Origin: Bradyrhizobium sp. WSM1417
GTDB taxonomy: Bacteria > Pseudomonadota > Alphaproteobacteria > Rhizobiales > Xanthobacteraceae
Reading direction: 5' to 3'
Assembly: GCF_000515415.1 (NCBI RefSeq)
Contig: NZ_KI911783.1
Span: forward strand, 6,807,831-6,871,830
Length of the DNA stretch: 64,000 nucleotides
A program made the position numbers and the translations under genes. Positions 1 through 8,343 of the stretch are shown in pieces; the first letter of the stretch is position 1, and the number at the start of each line of letters is the position of its first letter. The notes under the pieces are model-generated. The model was not told where the DNA came from, did no database searches, and saw only the letters and a list, made by a program, of their open reading frames with translations.

Positions 1-1005
1 GTGCGCCTGCAGCCCGATGTGCGGCTGGTGCTCAACCTGCTGGCGTCGCTCAACCTCCCGCCGATCGAGTCGATGGGCGCGCAAGGCGCCTGCGCCTTCG
101 TCAATGAGTTCAACAAGGGCCGTCCCGCCGGACGGCCGATCGGCGAGATCGTCGACGGTACGCTGCCCGGTGCCGACGGTCCCTTGCCTTATCGGGTCTA
201 CAAGCCGGCAACATCAGGGCCGCATCCGGTCGTGGTCTATTTCCACGGCGGCGGCTGGGTGCTCGGCGACGAGCAGTCGGACGAGCCGTTCTGCCGCGAC
301 ATGGTGCGGCGGACCGGCATGATGCTCGTCAGCGTCGGCTATCGTCATGCGCCCGAGCATCGTTTCCCGGCCGCGACCGAGGACGGCTATGCGGCGACGC
401 GCTGGATCGCCGAGCATGCCGCCGAGCTCGGCGGCAAGCCAGGCCCGGTGCTGGTCGCGGGCTGGAGTGCCGGCGGCAACATCGCCGCCGTCACCTGCCA
501 GCTCGCACGCGATCGCGGCGGGCCTGAGATCGCGGGCCAGCTCCTGATCTGCCCGGTCACTGACTGCACCTTCGACCGCCCCTCCTACAACGACAATGCG
601 ACCGGCTATTTCCTGACCCGCTCGTTGATGTACTGGTTCTGGGACCTCTATTGCTCGCCGGCCGACCGCACCGATCCCCGCGCCTCGCCGCTCCGCGGCA
701 AGGTCGCAGGCCTGCCGCCGGCCTTCGTCGTCACCTGCGAATTCGATCCGCTGCGCGACGAAGGCATCGCCTATGCCGAGGCAATGGCGGCCGCCGGTGT
801 CCCGGTCGAGCAACTCAAGGCGCGCGGCCATTTCCACTCGTCCTTCACGATGGTGGACGTGATCATCACCGGCGCGCCGGGCCGGGTGCAGATGGCCGAG
901 GCCTTGCGGCGCTTTGCCGGGTTGCCACCGGAGGTCAGCCGCGGCGACGATCGCAGTCAGGCTCATACCAGCCCGGGGCATAAGATCGCCGCGGCCGCGA
1001 GCTGA
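1..1005 (+). CDS. alpha/beta hydrolase, HSL (hormone-sensitive lipase) family, 5' end at window edge
   Basis: Predicted carboxylesterase of the alpha/beta hydrolase-3 (HSL) family, probably cytoplasmic, acting on short acyl esters; the true substrate is unknown. The oxyanion-hole motif HGGGW is at residues 82-86. The nucleophile elbow is GWSAGG with Ser156, where Trp replaces the Asp of the usual GDSAGG. The other triad members fit Asp249 (in EFDPLRDEG) and His279 (in GHFHSSF). The reading frame begins with GTG at base 1, so a few N-terminal codons may lie outside the window. At 334 residues the protein is close to full length. A hairpin terminator follows about 80 bases after the stop. The fold call is firm; substrate is not. 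Confidence 0.88.
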   Translation: MRLQPDVRLVLNLLASLNLPPIESMGAQGACAFVNEFNKGRPAGRPIGEIVDGTLPGADGPLPYRVYKPATSGPHPVVVYFHGGGWVLGDEQSDEPFCRDMVRRTGMMLVSVGYRHAPEHRFPAATEDGYAATRWIAEHAAELGGKPGPVLVAGWSAGGNIAAVTCQLARDRGGPEIAGQLLICPVTDCTFDRPSYNDNATGYFLTRSLMYWFWDLYCSPADRTDPRASPLRGKVAGLPPAFVVTCEFDPLRDEGIAYAEAMAAAGVPVEQLKARGHFHSSFTMVDVIITGAPGRVQMAEALRRFAGLPPEVSRGDDRSQAHTSPGHKIAAAAS

Positions 1006-1084
1006 AAGCGAATAATCGGCCGGGAACAATTTCCCGGTCATCGCGTTTGGTGCTGTGGCATTGAGATGCAGTAATGGGTGTGGG

Positions 1085-1120
1085 CCCCGGCACGCAGGCT
1101 AGTGTGCCGGGGTTCTTTTT
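1085..1120 (+). terminator. intrinsic terminator after the hydrolase gene
   Basis: A perfect 9-bp stem (CCCCGGCAC at 1085-1093 with GTGCCGGGG at 1104-1112) and a 10-nt loop are followed by TTCTTTTT at 1113-1120. The polarity fits the upstream plus-strand hydrolase gene, and the next plus-strand start is 16 bases further on. Confidence 0.85.
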
Positions 1121-1135
1121 GCGTGAGGCGGAACG

Positions 1136-1408
1136 ATGGGGGACGTGGTTGGGGATTCAAAGGTCGATTTTGGTGTCCTTGCGGTGCTGCATAAATGGCC
1201 ATCGCTTGCGAACCAGCGACGGTCGGACCGAGCGTCCTACCAGGTGATCGAGGGCACGCTCGACGAATGCATCTCGGCGTTCATGGCCAAGCCGGCGGCG
1301 ACCAGGCATCTCTATGAGATCCGCACCGTCGCGCAGCCGCCGCTGGTCACCGACATTCTCTCGCCCGAGCACATCACCGAGCTGGCGCGGCTGAGAGAAT
1401 TTCTCTGA
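1136..1408 (+). CDS. hypothetical protein, 90 aa
   Basis: Small soluble protein with no signal peptide or membrane segment and no domain I recognise. The reading frame is supported by plausible amino-acid composition and by its position directly after a strong terminator. The start ATG at 1136 has only a weak purine-rich stretch (GAGGCGGA) upstream. The middle of the protein (residues 35-90) looks like a compact alpha/beta domain ending in LARLREFL. It may be a lineage-specific rhizobial protein. No function is assigned. Confidence 0.55.
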   Translation: MGDVVGDSKVDFGVLAVLHKWPSLANQRRSDRASYQVIEGTLDECISAFMAKPAATRHLYEIRTVAQPPLVTDILSPEHITELARLREFL

Positions 1409-1488
1409 TCCTGGCAGAAAGCACCGGCTGAGCGCAGGAACCTTCTTCCGGTTTTTCCCGTTGATGGTGATCGGAAGCGAAGGCGTGA

Positions 1489-1803
1489 GTGCCTCAGATG
1501 CTTGAAGCCGGCGTGCCAGCCCCTGTCGTGCCCTATGGCGCAGACCAGACCCTGTTCGTGGTGATCGATCGCCTCGACAAGGCGACTGAAATCCGTGTCG
1601 AGCGAAGCGATCTCGACGCCACGATCGGCGAGCTCGTCGCGGGCTGCTTCAACGACCCCGTCAAGGTCATCTCGTTCAACACGCTCGAGCACTGGATGAA
1701 GGATATCTCGACCGACGTCGCCGGCGAGATCCGGGCGCGCTGTGACATCGATGGCGTGACGCTGCCCGACTATCTCAGCGACTTCGTCGAGAGCCACAGC
1801 TGA
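1489..1803 (+). CDS. hypothetical protein, 104 aa
   Basis: Unrecognised soluble acidic protein. It starts with GTG at 1489, or with ATG three codons later at 1498. A segment LFVVIDRLDKATEIRVERSDLDATIGELVAGCF (quoted in part: residues about 22-54) reads as a beta-strand followed by a helix. The C-terminal half contains a conserved-looking LEHWMKDISTDVAGEI stretch. It lies on the same strand as the 90-aa hypothetical 80 bases upstream and may be co-transcribed with it. No function is assigned. Confidence 0.55.
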   Translation: MPQMLEAGVPAPVVPYGADQTLFVVIDRLDKATEIRVERSDLDATIGELVAGCFNDPVKVISFNTLEHWMKDISTDVAGEIRARCDIDGVTLPDYLSDFVESHS

Positions 1804-1824
1804 GCGCGCGTGGGATAATGAGAA

Positions 1825-1980
1825 TCAGGCGCGCCGGTACTTGCCGGCGATGACCTCGATCTCGCGGCGGCGTTCGCCCGCGAAGGTCAGGAGCTTTTCG
1901 ATCGTCAATGTATCCGTGATCCGTTTGGCCAGCCGCTCGGCGCGTGCGGCCTGATCTTCGAGATACTGGATCGTATTCAA
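1825..1980 (-). CDS. small conserved-type protein, 51 aa, TTG start
   Basis: A short minus-strand gene reading LNTIQYLEDQAARAERLAKR at its N-terminus and ending in EVIAGKYRRA. It is strongly helical and charged, and resembles small cytoplasmic proteins common in Bradyrhizobium. The start is a TTG at 1980-1978, chosen because GGGAGG lies 6 bases upstream on the coding strand; no ATG or GTG is equally well placed. The frame stays open further upstream to about 2060, so a longer form cannot be excluded. Function unknown. Confidence 0.6.
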   Translation of the reverse strand: MNTIQYLEDQAARAERLAKRITDTLTIEKLLTFAGERRREIEVIAGKYRRA

Positions 1981-2093
1981 ACGCCGCCTCCCAAGAGCTT
2001 CAACCTGGAGTCCCGAATGTTTGGGTATCCATGGTGGCTGGAGACGGCTAACAGCCGGTTAAGCACAGCGCTTCGGATCGATGTAGCTGCAAA

Positions 2094-2609
2094 TTATCGC
2101 ACCACGTCGAGCCGGACATTGGTGACACCCTTGTCGACCATGCCGAGCGCCTCCGCCGCGGAGGGCGAGATGTCGACCACGCGTCCGCGAACATACGGCC
2201 CGCGATCGTTGATCCTGACCGTGACAAAGCGGCCGGATGAGACATCGGTGACGCGCAGCTTTGTGCCGAACGGCAGGCTGGGATGGGCCGCGGTCAATTC
2301 GTTCTTGTCGAACCGCTCGCCGCTCGCCGTCTCCGTATCCGAATAGAAGCTGGCGAGGCCGTGCGAGACGCTCTGCTTCCCGTCGCCGTCGGGGACGCGC
2401 GCCCGGCTGATCGGACGCGGATGCAGCGCCGCCACCCGGTGCGGGCGCTCGACGGCGGCTTGGCGGTGGGTACCTAGATCGGCCTTCTGGCGGCCGACGG
2501 GCGATTGCGCACACGCCGCAAGCGACGCCGCGCCGATGATGGCGAGCAGTATCCGGCACAGGGTTGCCGGCGAAATCCGGGCAGTTTCGGCACGTGCAAA
2601 TCGAGACAT
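2094..2609 (-). CDS. rlpA: septal ring lytic transglycosylase RlpA family lipoprotein
   Basis: RlpA-family envelope protein of 171 aa. The N-terminus carries a lipoprotein signal with lipobox LAAC (Cys33), so the mature protein should be lipid-anchored in the envelope. Residues about 84-171 form the double-psi beta-barrel domain, with the family motif INDRGPYVRGRVVDIS. RlpA proteins cleave denuded glycan strands at the septum in some bacteria. No SPOR domain follows the barrel, as in short rhizobial RlpA proteins. The ATG at 2609 is preceded by GGAGGGCGCATC, a good ribosome-binding site. The gene is flanked by unrelated small genes. Confidence 0.85.
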   Translation of the reverse strand: MSRFARAETARISPATLCRILLAIIGAASLAACAQSPVGRQKADLGTHRQAAVERPHRVAALHPRPISRARVPDGDGKQSVSHGLASFYSDTETASGERFDKNELTAAHPSLPFGTKLRVTDVSSGRFVTVRINDRGPYVRGRVVDISPSAAEALGMVDKGVTNVRLDVVR

Positions 2610-2703
2610 GATGCGCCCTCCGAACGACCCCGAGTTTCGGTGGGCAATGAGGGCAGAACCTTGTCGGAACGAAAGCGCGCCTGAGGCCGCCGCCGTTTCG
2701 CAT

Positions 2704-2928
2704 TTAGCTGTGACGATTCCACCACACTGGCTTGTCCTGAATCGAGACAGACTCGCGGGATAAGCCCGAGACGACGCGCCAGACGATCGGGCGCGTCTCC
2801 GGGGAAACCTCGCCAGGTTGGGCGCCAGCCCTCGAGAGCCGCGCGAGCTCGCGCCGATAGAGCCACGGCCAGCCGGTTTTCAGGCTGGCGAGAAAGTCGA
2901 GCTCCCGTTGTGTCAGCGTGCACATCAT
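2704..2928 (-). CDS. hypothetical protein, about 74 aa
   Basis: Small protein beginning MMCTLTQRELDFLASLKTG and ending PVWWNRHS. It is rich in Trp and Arg, with no signal peptide or membrane segment, and I do not recognise a family. The ATG at 2928 is chosen because it directly follows the DUF1501 gene (28 bases after its stop) on the same strand; the frame is open further upstream inside that gene. It could be the third gene of the DUF1800-DUF1501 operon. Confidence 0.5.
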   Translation of the reverse strand: MMCTLTQRELDFLASLKTGWPWLYRRELARLSRAGAQPGEVSPETRPIVWRVVSGLSRESVSIQDKPVWWNRHS

Positions 2929-2956
2929 GAACCCATCTGGTTGCAAAGCCGCGTCG

Positions 2957-4207
2957 TCAGCCGACGAGGCCTCCCATCGGTTTGACGTCGGCGCTGCCCG
3001 GGAAGACTGTTTCTGCGAGCACCTTCTCCTCGACACGCAGGTGATCCCTCAGCAGGCCCTTCAACACCGCGCGCAAATCCGTGGTCGGCTTGAGATCGCG
3101 ATCCTCGAAGAGCTGCGCCGGCTTCAGACCCGGCCAGTCCGCGATCACGCGGCCGCCGCTGAGCCCGCCACCGATCAGGAAAGCGACCGTGCCCGTGCCG
3201 TGGTCGGTGCCCTGCGTCCCGTTGATGCGCGCTGTTCGCCCGAACTCGGTGACAACCGCGACGACGGTCTCGCGCCACGCCTCGCCCATGTTGCTCTCGA
3301 TCGCGGCAAAGGCGCCGTCGAGCGCGCCGAGCAGATTGTAGAGCTGGCCCGAGGCCGCGCCCTCGGCGATGTGCGTATCCCAGCCGACGAAGCCCATGGC
3401 GCCGACACGCGGACCGTCGGGCTTTGCGAGATAGCGCGCGGCCGTGCCCGCGGCTTCGGCAAAATAGGCGCGCACGCGCGCGATGCCGGGCGGCGCCAAG
3501 GTCGGATCGTCGGACATCGGATCGCCCACGCCGGGCGCGCCGCCGAGCGAGGCGAGCCTCATGCGGGCCTGGAGCACGCTCGCGAGCTTCGGGTCGGTGT
3601 GCTGGTAGAGATCGAGCAGGCGGTTCTGCGTGTCCTCGCTCGCCGGCAACAATCGCTGCGGCACCCATGTCATGACGGGCGCCGAACCGCGCACCACCAG
3701 CGGCGTCACAGAGCCAATGCCGAGCGCGCGGCTGCCGCGTGGGTCGACAGGCCCGCCGGATTCGAGCGCGAGCAGCGCTCGGTTGAGCCATCCCGAACTC
3801 GTCATGCCTGGCTTGACGAGCCCGCTTTCCAGCACATCCTGGCCGTCGAAATGCGATCGCTCGCGGTAGGGCGTCGCGGTGGCATGGATGATTGCAGCCT
3901 TGCCGCTTTTGTAGAGCCGATGCAGGTTCGGCATCGCCGGATTGAGCGCGAAGAAGGCATCGAGCGGCAGCACCGGCGGCTTGCCGTCCAGCACCAGCGC
4001 GCGATCGCCACGCAAGGAGATCCAGTCGGGATCGCCGACCGGCGCGACCGCGCCAAGGCCGTCGAGCGCGCCGCGCAGCACGATGACCAGCAGGCGCGGA
4101 TCGCGCCCTTCTGCGCGCGCAATCCGCGGCATCTGGCTCCATGCGAATAGTGCGCCGGATCCGACCAGAAGCTCGCGCCGCGTGGGCAAATGATTGACGA
4201 CGCCCAT
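2957..4207 (-). CDS. DUF1501 domain protein, Tat-exported
   Basis: Protein of 416 aa in the DUF1501 family, which is related to the alkaline phosphatase/sulfatase fold. The N-terminus has a twin-arginine signal (TRRELL at residues 9-14, then a hydrophobic stretch ending IARAEG), so it should be folded in the cytoplasm and exported by Tat. Family landmarks include VTEFGRTARINGTQGTDHG near the C-terminal third and FVGWDTH. The ATG at 4207 is preceded by AGGAGGTGAGC, a near-perfect ribosome-binding site, two bases after the stop of the DUF1800 gene. DUF1501 and DUF1800 genes are paired across bacteria; their biochemical role is unknown. Upstream control is discussed under the promoter at 5723-5758. 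Confidence 0.9.
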   Translation of the reverse strand: MGVVNHLPTRRELLVGSGALFAWSQMPRIARAEGRDPRLLVIVLRGALDGLGAVAPVGDPDWISLRGDRALVLDGKPPVLPLDAFFALNPAMPNLHRLYKSGKAAIIHATATPYRERSHFDGQDVLESGLVKPGMTSSGWLNRALLALESGGPVDPRGSRALGIGSVTPLVVRGSAPVMTWVPQRLLPASEDTQNRLLDLYQHTDPKLASVLQARMRLASLGGAPGVGDPMSDDPTLAPPGIARVRAYFAEAAGTAARYLAKPDGPRVGAMGFVGWDTHIAEGAASGQLYNLLGALDGAFAAIESNMGEAWRETVVAVVTEFGRTARINGTQGTDHGTGTVAFLIGGGLSGGRVIADWPGLKPAQLFEDRDLKPTTDLRAVLKGLLRDHLRVEEKVLAETVFPGSADVKPMGGLVG

Positions 4208-4209
4208 GC

Positions 4210-5661
4210 TCACCTCCTCTGAAAATCCGCCGACATGAACAAGAGCGCCAACGCCTGCTGCCGGCTCTCGGCACGGCCGACCGCCTGCTTCACCTCGGGC
4301 GCGATCTCGGATCCGAACACGTCCTCGATGATCGCTTGAGGATCGGCCGTGGCCGCCACGCTCTCGGCAAAATTGTTGGCGATGTCGAGCCGCCGGCCGA
4401 CGCCGTCGATCCAGCTCGCCTCGTCGTCCGGATAGCCCTTGGGCGCGGACGGACGCCACAGCGCCTCGCCGAGCAGCTCCAGGCCGCCGGTGAAGCGGAC
4501 CGGATCAACCGTCGTGATCCCGGTCGCGCGCACCACGCCAACGCCCCACTCGCTGGGACGCTTGAGTTTCGACGTCGGCTCGCGCCAGGCTTCGTCGGAC
4601 GACACCATCGCGATCGCGACTTGCTTGAGATCGCCCTCGGTGTCGCGAAAAGTCTTCGCCATCTGCTCGATCAGCACAGGCGGCGGCTCGTCGGCGACGA
4701 AGTGCCGGGCGAGCTTGGTCGCGACATGGGTCGCGGTGGCCGGATTCGCGGCGAGATCGCGCAGCACCGCACGGCCCTGCTCGACATCTTCCTGTTCGTA
4801 GCGCTTGCCGAGCACGGTCTGCCCGCCGGGCTCGTGCAGCCGCGGATTGAAGGTGAATTCGCCACCGTGCTCGGGATTGTCGCCGGGCGGCACCAGCGTC
4901 CATCCCGTCAGCACATTGGCGAAGCTGATGACGTCGTCCTGAGTGTAGCCGGTCCGCACACCGAGCGTATGCAGCTCCATGATCTCGCGCGCGATGTTCT
5001 CGTTGAGGCCGCGGCTGCGGTTGATGCCGGCGATCGAGTTGGCGCCCATCGAGCCGAGATTGTCGAGATAGAACAGCATCGCCGGGTGGCCCTCGACGGC
5101 CAACAGGAGATCGACGAAGCGGCCGAGCGCATTGGCGCGAACGGCCTCGCGCTCATAGGCGCCGGACATGCTCCGGATCTTGTTGGCCGAGACGCAGAAA
5201 TGGTTGGACCAGAACCACACCAGCCGCTCGGCAAAGCCGATGTCTGCGGAAAGCGCCGCTTCCGTGCGCACCTTGGCTTCCTGCAAATAGATCGGACGCC
5301 CTGGATCGGGAATGGCATCGGCCGCTTGCTTCGCCGCCATCTCGGCGGCGTCCTTGTCCGCTCCCTGCCCTTGCGTCTGGTCTTCCGACATGGTCGGCGT
5401 CGCCGCCACCTGCTGCTTTTTTGCCTGCTGCTGAGCCTGCTTGGCGCGCGCGGCGCGCCGCGCATTGGCATCGGCCACGGTGCGATAGGCCTTTGCGCTG
5501 GAAGGAAGACTCGCGGCGGCGTTCAGGACGAGCGGGCGGTCGAGCTCGGCTATCAGCGCGCCACGCGGGTCGGTCCCGAGAGCCGCGATCGACCCCGGAC
5601 GCGGCCCCATCCCGAAGCGATGAAGTGCGATCACGGCCTCGGCCTTTGCAGAACTGCTCAT
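4210..5661 (-). CDS. DUF1800 domain protein
   Basis: DUF1800-family protein, 483 aa. Typical landmarks are LHRFGMGPRPG near the N-terminus, WFWSNHFCVSANKIR, LYNLGS-type DNLGSMGANS, NENIAREIMELHTLGV, DVISFANVLTGW, and KLARHFVADEPP. A Gln/Lys-rich low-complexity linker occurs around residues 65-100. No clear signal peptide is seen, so export may rely on its Tat-exported DUF1501 partner; this is inference. The start ATG at 5661 is chosen because the family N-terminus begins shortly after; its ribosome-binding site is weak. It is the first gene of the operon and lies about 60 bases from a BlaI-type operator. Confidence 0.9.
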   Translation of the reverse strand: MSSSAKAEAVIALHRFGMGPRPGSIAALGTDPRGALIAELDRPLVLNAAASLPSSAKAYRTVADANARRAARAKQAQQQAKKQQVAATPTMSEDQTQGQGADKDAAEMAAKQAADAIPDPGRPIYLQEAKVRTEAALSADIGFAERLVWFWSNHFCVSANKIRSMSGAYEREAVRANALGRFVDLLLAVEGHPAMLFYLDNLGSMGANSIAGINRSRGLNENIAREIMELHTLGVRTGYTQDDVISFANVLTGWTLVPPGDNPEHGGEFTFNPRLHEPGGQTVLGKRYEQEDVEQGRAVLRDLAANPATATHVATKLARHFVADEPPPVLIEQMAKTFRDTEGDLKQVAIAMVSSDEAWREPTSKLKRPSEWGVGVVRATGITTVDPVRFTGGLELLGEALWRPSAPKGYPDDEASWIDGVGRRLDIANNFAESVAATADPQAIIEDVFGSEIAPEVKQAVGRAESRQQALALLFMSADFQRR

Positions 5662-5722
5662 GGCGAATGCCCAATTCTTTCGAGCCTGCCGACGGCGCCG
5701 GCGTGAAGCTACAAACCGTAAT

Positions 5723-5758
5723 GCTACATATCGTAGCATTCACGGCGTGGGTCTGCAA
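5723..5758 (-). promoter_or_regulatory. promoter with BlaI-type operator for the DUF1800-DUF1501 operon
   Basis: Read on the minus strand, a -35 box TTGCAG (5758-5753), a 17-nt spacer and a -10 box TACGAT (5735-5730) precede DUF1800. A near-perfect palindrome, AATGCTAC-5nt-GTAGCATT at 5720-5740, covers the -10 box. A weaker second half-site pair, GCTAC-5nt-GTA, lies at 5708-5720. The 24 nt at 5723-5746 match the 24 nt at 8767-8790 in front of the blaI-like gene at 20 positions, with the same -35/-10 spacing. This points to repression by the neighbouring BlaI-type protein. It is seen directly in sequence; binding is inferred. Confidence 0.75.
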
Positions 5759-5823
5759 GCGCAGATTGAGCGATCGCCGCCATGAACTCGGGAGCCGCCG
5801 GTCCCGCAGCGGCGGCGCTCGTC

Positions 5824-8343
5824 CTAAAAATTCGGCCCGAGCGCGATCTTGGTGATCGTGCCGTTTCTGACGCCGATGCGCCATTCCGCCGAACCGTTGG
5901 CGAACTGGGCAACATAGATATCGCTGTCGAGCGCGGTGACGCCGCGGAAGGAGACCGCACGCAGCGCACCCAGCCGCGTCAGGATCGCCTGATCGAAGGG
6001 AAGCTGCGCGCGTGTGATGTCGGCGACTTCGGACGTCATGCGTTCGTAGTCCGGCTGTCCCTTGCCGACGCCCTCGATGTAGCGGCGCAGCATCTCCTCG
6101 CCATTGGCAATCGGAACGGCGCGCCGCGCTGCGCGACCCGGACGTGCGCCGAGGTTTGAGGCCTCGACATTGTGAAAGCGCGTTTGCCGACCAGGCACCA
6201 GGATCTCCATGCACCGTCCCGACTTGTCGGCAATCACCCACGGATTGTTCACGGTGGTGGTGGAGGCCCAGGTCATGTTGGGCCTGACGGCGCTCTGCGT
6301 CTTGCGATTGCCGTCGGCATCGAGATTGAAAACCTGGATGTCGTCGCCCATCTCGTTATAGACCATGATCCTGATCGGCGAGGTGCCGGCGCGGCCGCGC
6401 ACGTTCGCCTCCTCAGAGCAAGGCACGATGCCACCGAGCTCGTCGTTGCCGTCGGCTCTGAAGATGACATCGCCGGCTTTGCCGTCGGGCTCGAGCAGCA
6501 GCCGGAATTCGGCCGTGCCGTTCTCGAATTTCGCGCCGTAGATGTCGTAGCCGCCGGGTCCGACGCCGCGGAAGAAGATCGATTCCAGCCCGCCGAGCGC
6601 AACGAAAATCGCGTGCATTTCATTGAGCTGGCGGTGGAGCTTGGCGGCGAGCGGTGCGCTCATGCGCTCGTAGTTCGGCGTGCCGGCGCGCAGATCCTCG
6701 ATCCCGCGCACGATCATCTCCTTGCCGCCGACGGCTGGGACCTGCTCCCTGAAGCGATCGGGGACTTCGGCAAGGCGGCGCGCGAAATCCGCTTCGACGG
6801 CCTGAGCCACCGCCGCATCGACCCGGGCCGCAAGACGGGCGCCGAAAACCGCACTTTGTAGCAACACGCGCGAGACCCTCGACCGCTCGTCGCGCAGGAA
6901 GATCACGAGATGGTCGCCGCGGAAGGAGAAGGCATCAGTGCCCTCGGCAAGGATTTGCGTCGTGCCCTGCCCGGTTTCCTGCAACCAGAGACGGTCGTCA
7001 TCGCGGCGCACGGTGAGCACGCGGTTCGGCGCAATCCTGTACCAGCCGACATATTGATCGAGCGAGGCAGGTTCGGTCGCAGGCGCCGGCATCTCGGCGA
7101 CACGCACCGCGCGCACGTCGCGGCCGTTGAGCCGCAGCATCAGTTCGGAGGAGCGACGTTCCGCATCGAGCGGGAACGTGATCTCGCCCGACGAAGCCAT
7201 GTAGGAGGCGGTGCCGTCACTGCCGACCGTCAGGCGCAGCCGGCGCTGCCCGGTGAGCTGCCCGGAGAGATCGTCACCCTCGCGGAAGACGGCGAACACC
7301 GAGGTCGGGCCCATGGCGTAGAAATTGACGAAGGGGCGGTAATGCTGGGCCGGCACCTCGCCGCTATCCGCAGCGAGCGGCGCAGGCTCCGGGGTGCGAT
7401 AGGCGATCATGCCGGCGGACACGATCACGGCCGGAACGATCGCGGCCGCGATCCACGCCCGCTTGCGCCAGCCGACCGCGACGGGCATCGCGGAGGTCGC
7501 GATGATGCGCTCGACGCGGGCGCGCACGGTCGAGGCCCGTGCCATCGCGAGCTCGAGCGGCCGCGGGCTTACCGTGCTTGCGAAATCAAGCAGGATTTCC
7601 GCATAGGACAGCCGGTCGTCGATCACCTCGATCGCCTCGGCGTCGCTGATGATCTCGGCAAGTTCGGCAAGACGCGCGAGCTGCCACCAGGCGAACGGGC
7701 TGAACCAGAACACCGCGCGATTGAGCGAGGCGAGCAGGAGGATATGGAAATCGCGGTTGGCGACATGCGCGCCCTCATGCGCGAGCACCGCGAGGCGCTT
7801 CTTGGCGTCCCAGCCGGCAAATTGCGGCGGCACCAGAATGGTCGAGCCAAACGTGACGGGACCGCCGACGTCGCGGCTGACGCGCACGTCGGCGTCGACC
7901 AGGTGCGGACCGTTGATCGGCCTTGCCGCGCGCGCGAGGCGCCAGGTCAGACAGAGGCCGATCGCCAGCCGCAGCAGCAACAGGCTGGCGACGGCGAGAT
8001 GGATGATTGTGGCGATCAGCCACCAATTGATCGAGACGCCGCTCTTCGCCGGCGAAACAATTGCCGCGCCGGGCGCGATCGGCTGCATGGGCTGCGGCAT
8101 CTCGAGCATCGAGATATCAGCCGGCAGGACGTCATCCGGCACCGATACCGGCAATGGCAGCCGGGTGATCGTGACCGTCGGCCAATGCATTACTAGAGGC
8201 ATCGCCAGCGATGCCAGCAGCACGACGACCCACGCCGTCATGTGGACGTGCGGATTGCGCACGCGAAACAGGTTGAGGCCGAACCAGACGACGCCTCCCA
8301 GCACAAGGGAGCGCAGCGCCGCCTCCGCCAGAGTTGCGATCAT
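5824..8343 (-). CDS. BlaR1-like M56 family membrane metallopeptidase with VHL-beta-like sensor region
   Basis: An 839-aa relative of BlaR1/MecR1. The N-terminal part has several membrane helices and an M56 zinc protease domain with HEGAH at residues 189-193, followed by a last helix near 350. The periplasmic C-terminus differs from beta-lactam sensors: no penicillin-binding SxxK domain is evident. A DUF3471-like stretch (YVGWYRIAPNRVLTVRRDDD) comes first. Then come two copies of a roughly 90-residue module (about 538-628 and 746-839, both with ..EM...IE......P.YERM...) flanking a VHL-beta-like domain (about 655-720). It overlaps the blaI-like gene by ATGA. Expected role: sense an envelope signal and cleave the repressor. 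Confidence 0.88.
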   Translation of the reverse strand: MIATLAEAALRSLVLGGVVWFGLNLFRVRNPHVHMTAWVVVLLASLAMPLVMHWPTVTITRLPLPVSVPDDVLPADISMLEMPQPMQPIAPGAAIVSPAKSGVSINWWLIATIIHLAVASLLLLRLAIGLCLTWRLARAARPINGPHLVDADVRVSRDVGGPVTFGSTILVPPQFAGWDAKKRLAVLAHEGAHVANRDFHILLLASLNRAVFWFSPFAWWQLARLAELAEIISDAEAIEVIDDRLSYAEILLDFASTVSPRPLELAMARASTVRARVERIIATSAMPVAVGWRKRAWIAAAIVPAVIVSAGMIAYRTPEPAPLAADSGEVPAQHYRPFVNFYAMGPTSVFAVFREGDDLSGQLTGQRRLRLTVGSDGTASYMASSGEITFPLDAERRSSELMLRLNGRDVRAVRVAEMPAPATEPASLDQYVGWYRIAPNRVLTVRRDDDRLWLQETGQGTTQILAEGTDAFSFRGDHLVIFLRDERSRVSRVLLQSAVFGARLAARVDAAVAQAVEADFARRLAEVPDRFREQVPAVGGKEMIVRGIEDLRAGTPNYERMSAPLAAKLHRQLNEMHAIFVALGGLESIFFRGVGPGGYDIYGAKFENGTAEFRLLLEPDGKAGDVIFRADGNDELGGIVPCSEEANVRGRAGTSPIRIMVYNEMGDDIQVFNLDADGNRKTQSAVRPNMTWASTTTVNNPWVIADKSGRCMEILVPGRQTRFHNVEASNLGARPGRAARRAVPIANGEEMLRRYIEGVGKGQPDYERMTSEVADITRAQLPFDQAILTRLGALRAVSFRGVTALDSDIYVAQFANGSAEWRIGVRNGTITKIALGPNF

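Noticed and set aside
2918..4150. 410-codon plus-strand open frame opposite the DUF1501 gene
   Set aside because: Arg/His/Ala-rich composition typical of an antisense shadow of a high-GC gene; DUF1501 on the other strand has clear motifs and a strong ribosome-binding site.
4336..5706. 456-codon plus-strand open frame opposite DUF1800
   Set aside because: Antisense shadow; no recognisable domain, whereas DUF1800 is well supported.
6910..8196. 428-codon plus-strand frame opposite the M56 protease gene
   Set aside because: Composition dominated by Arg, His, Asp, Ala; shadow of the real gene with HEGAH.
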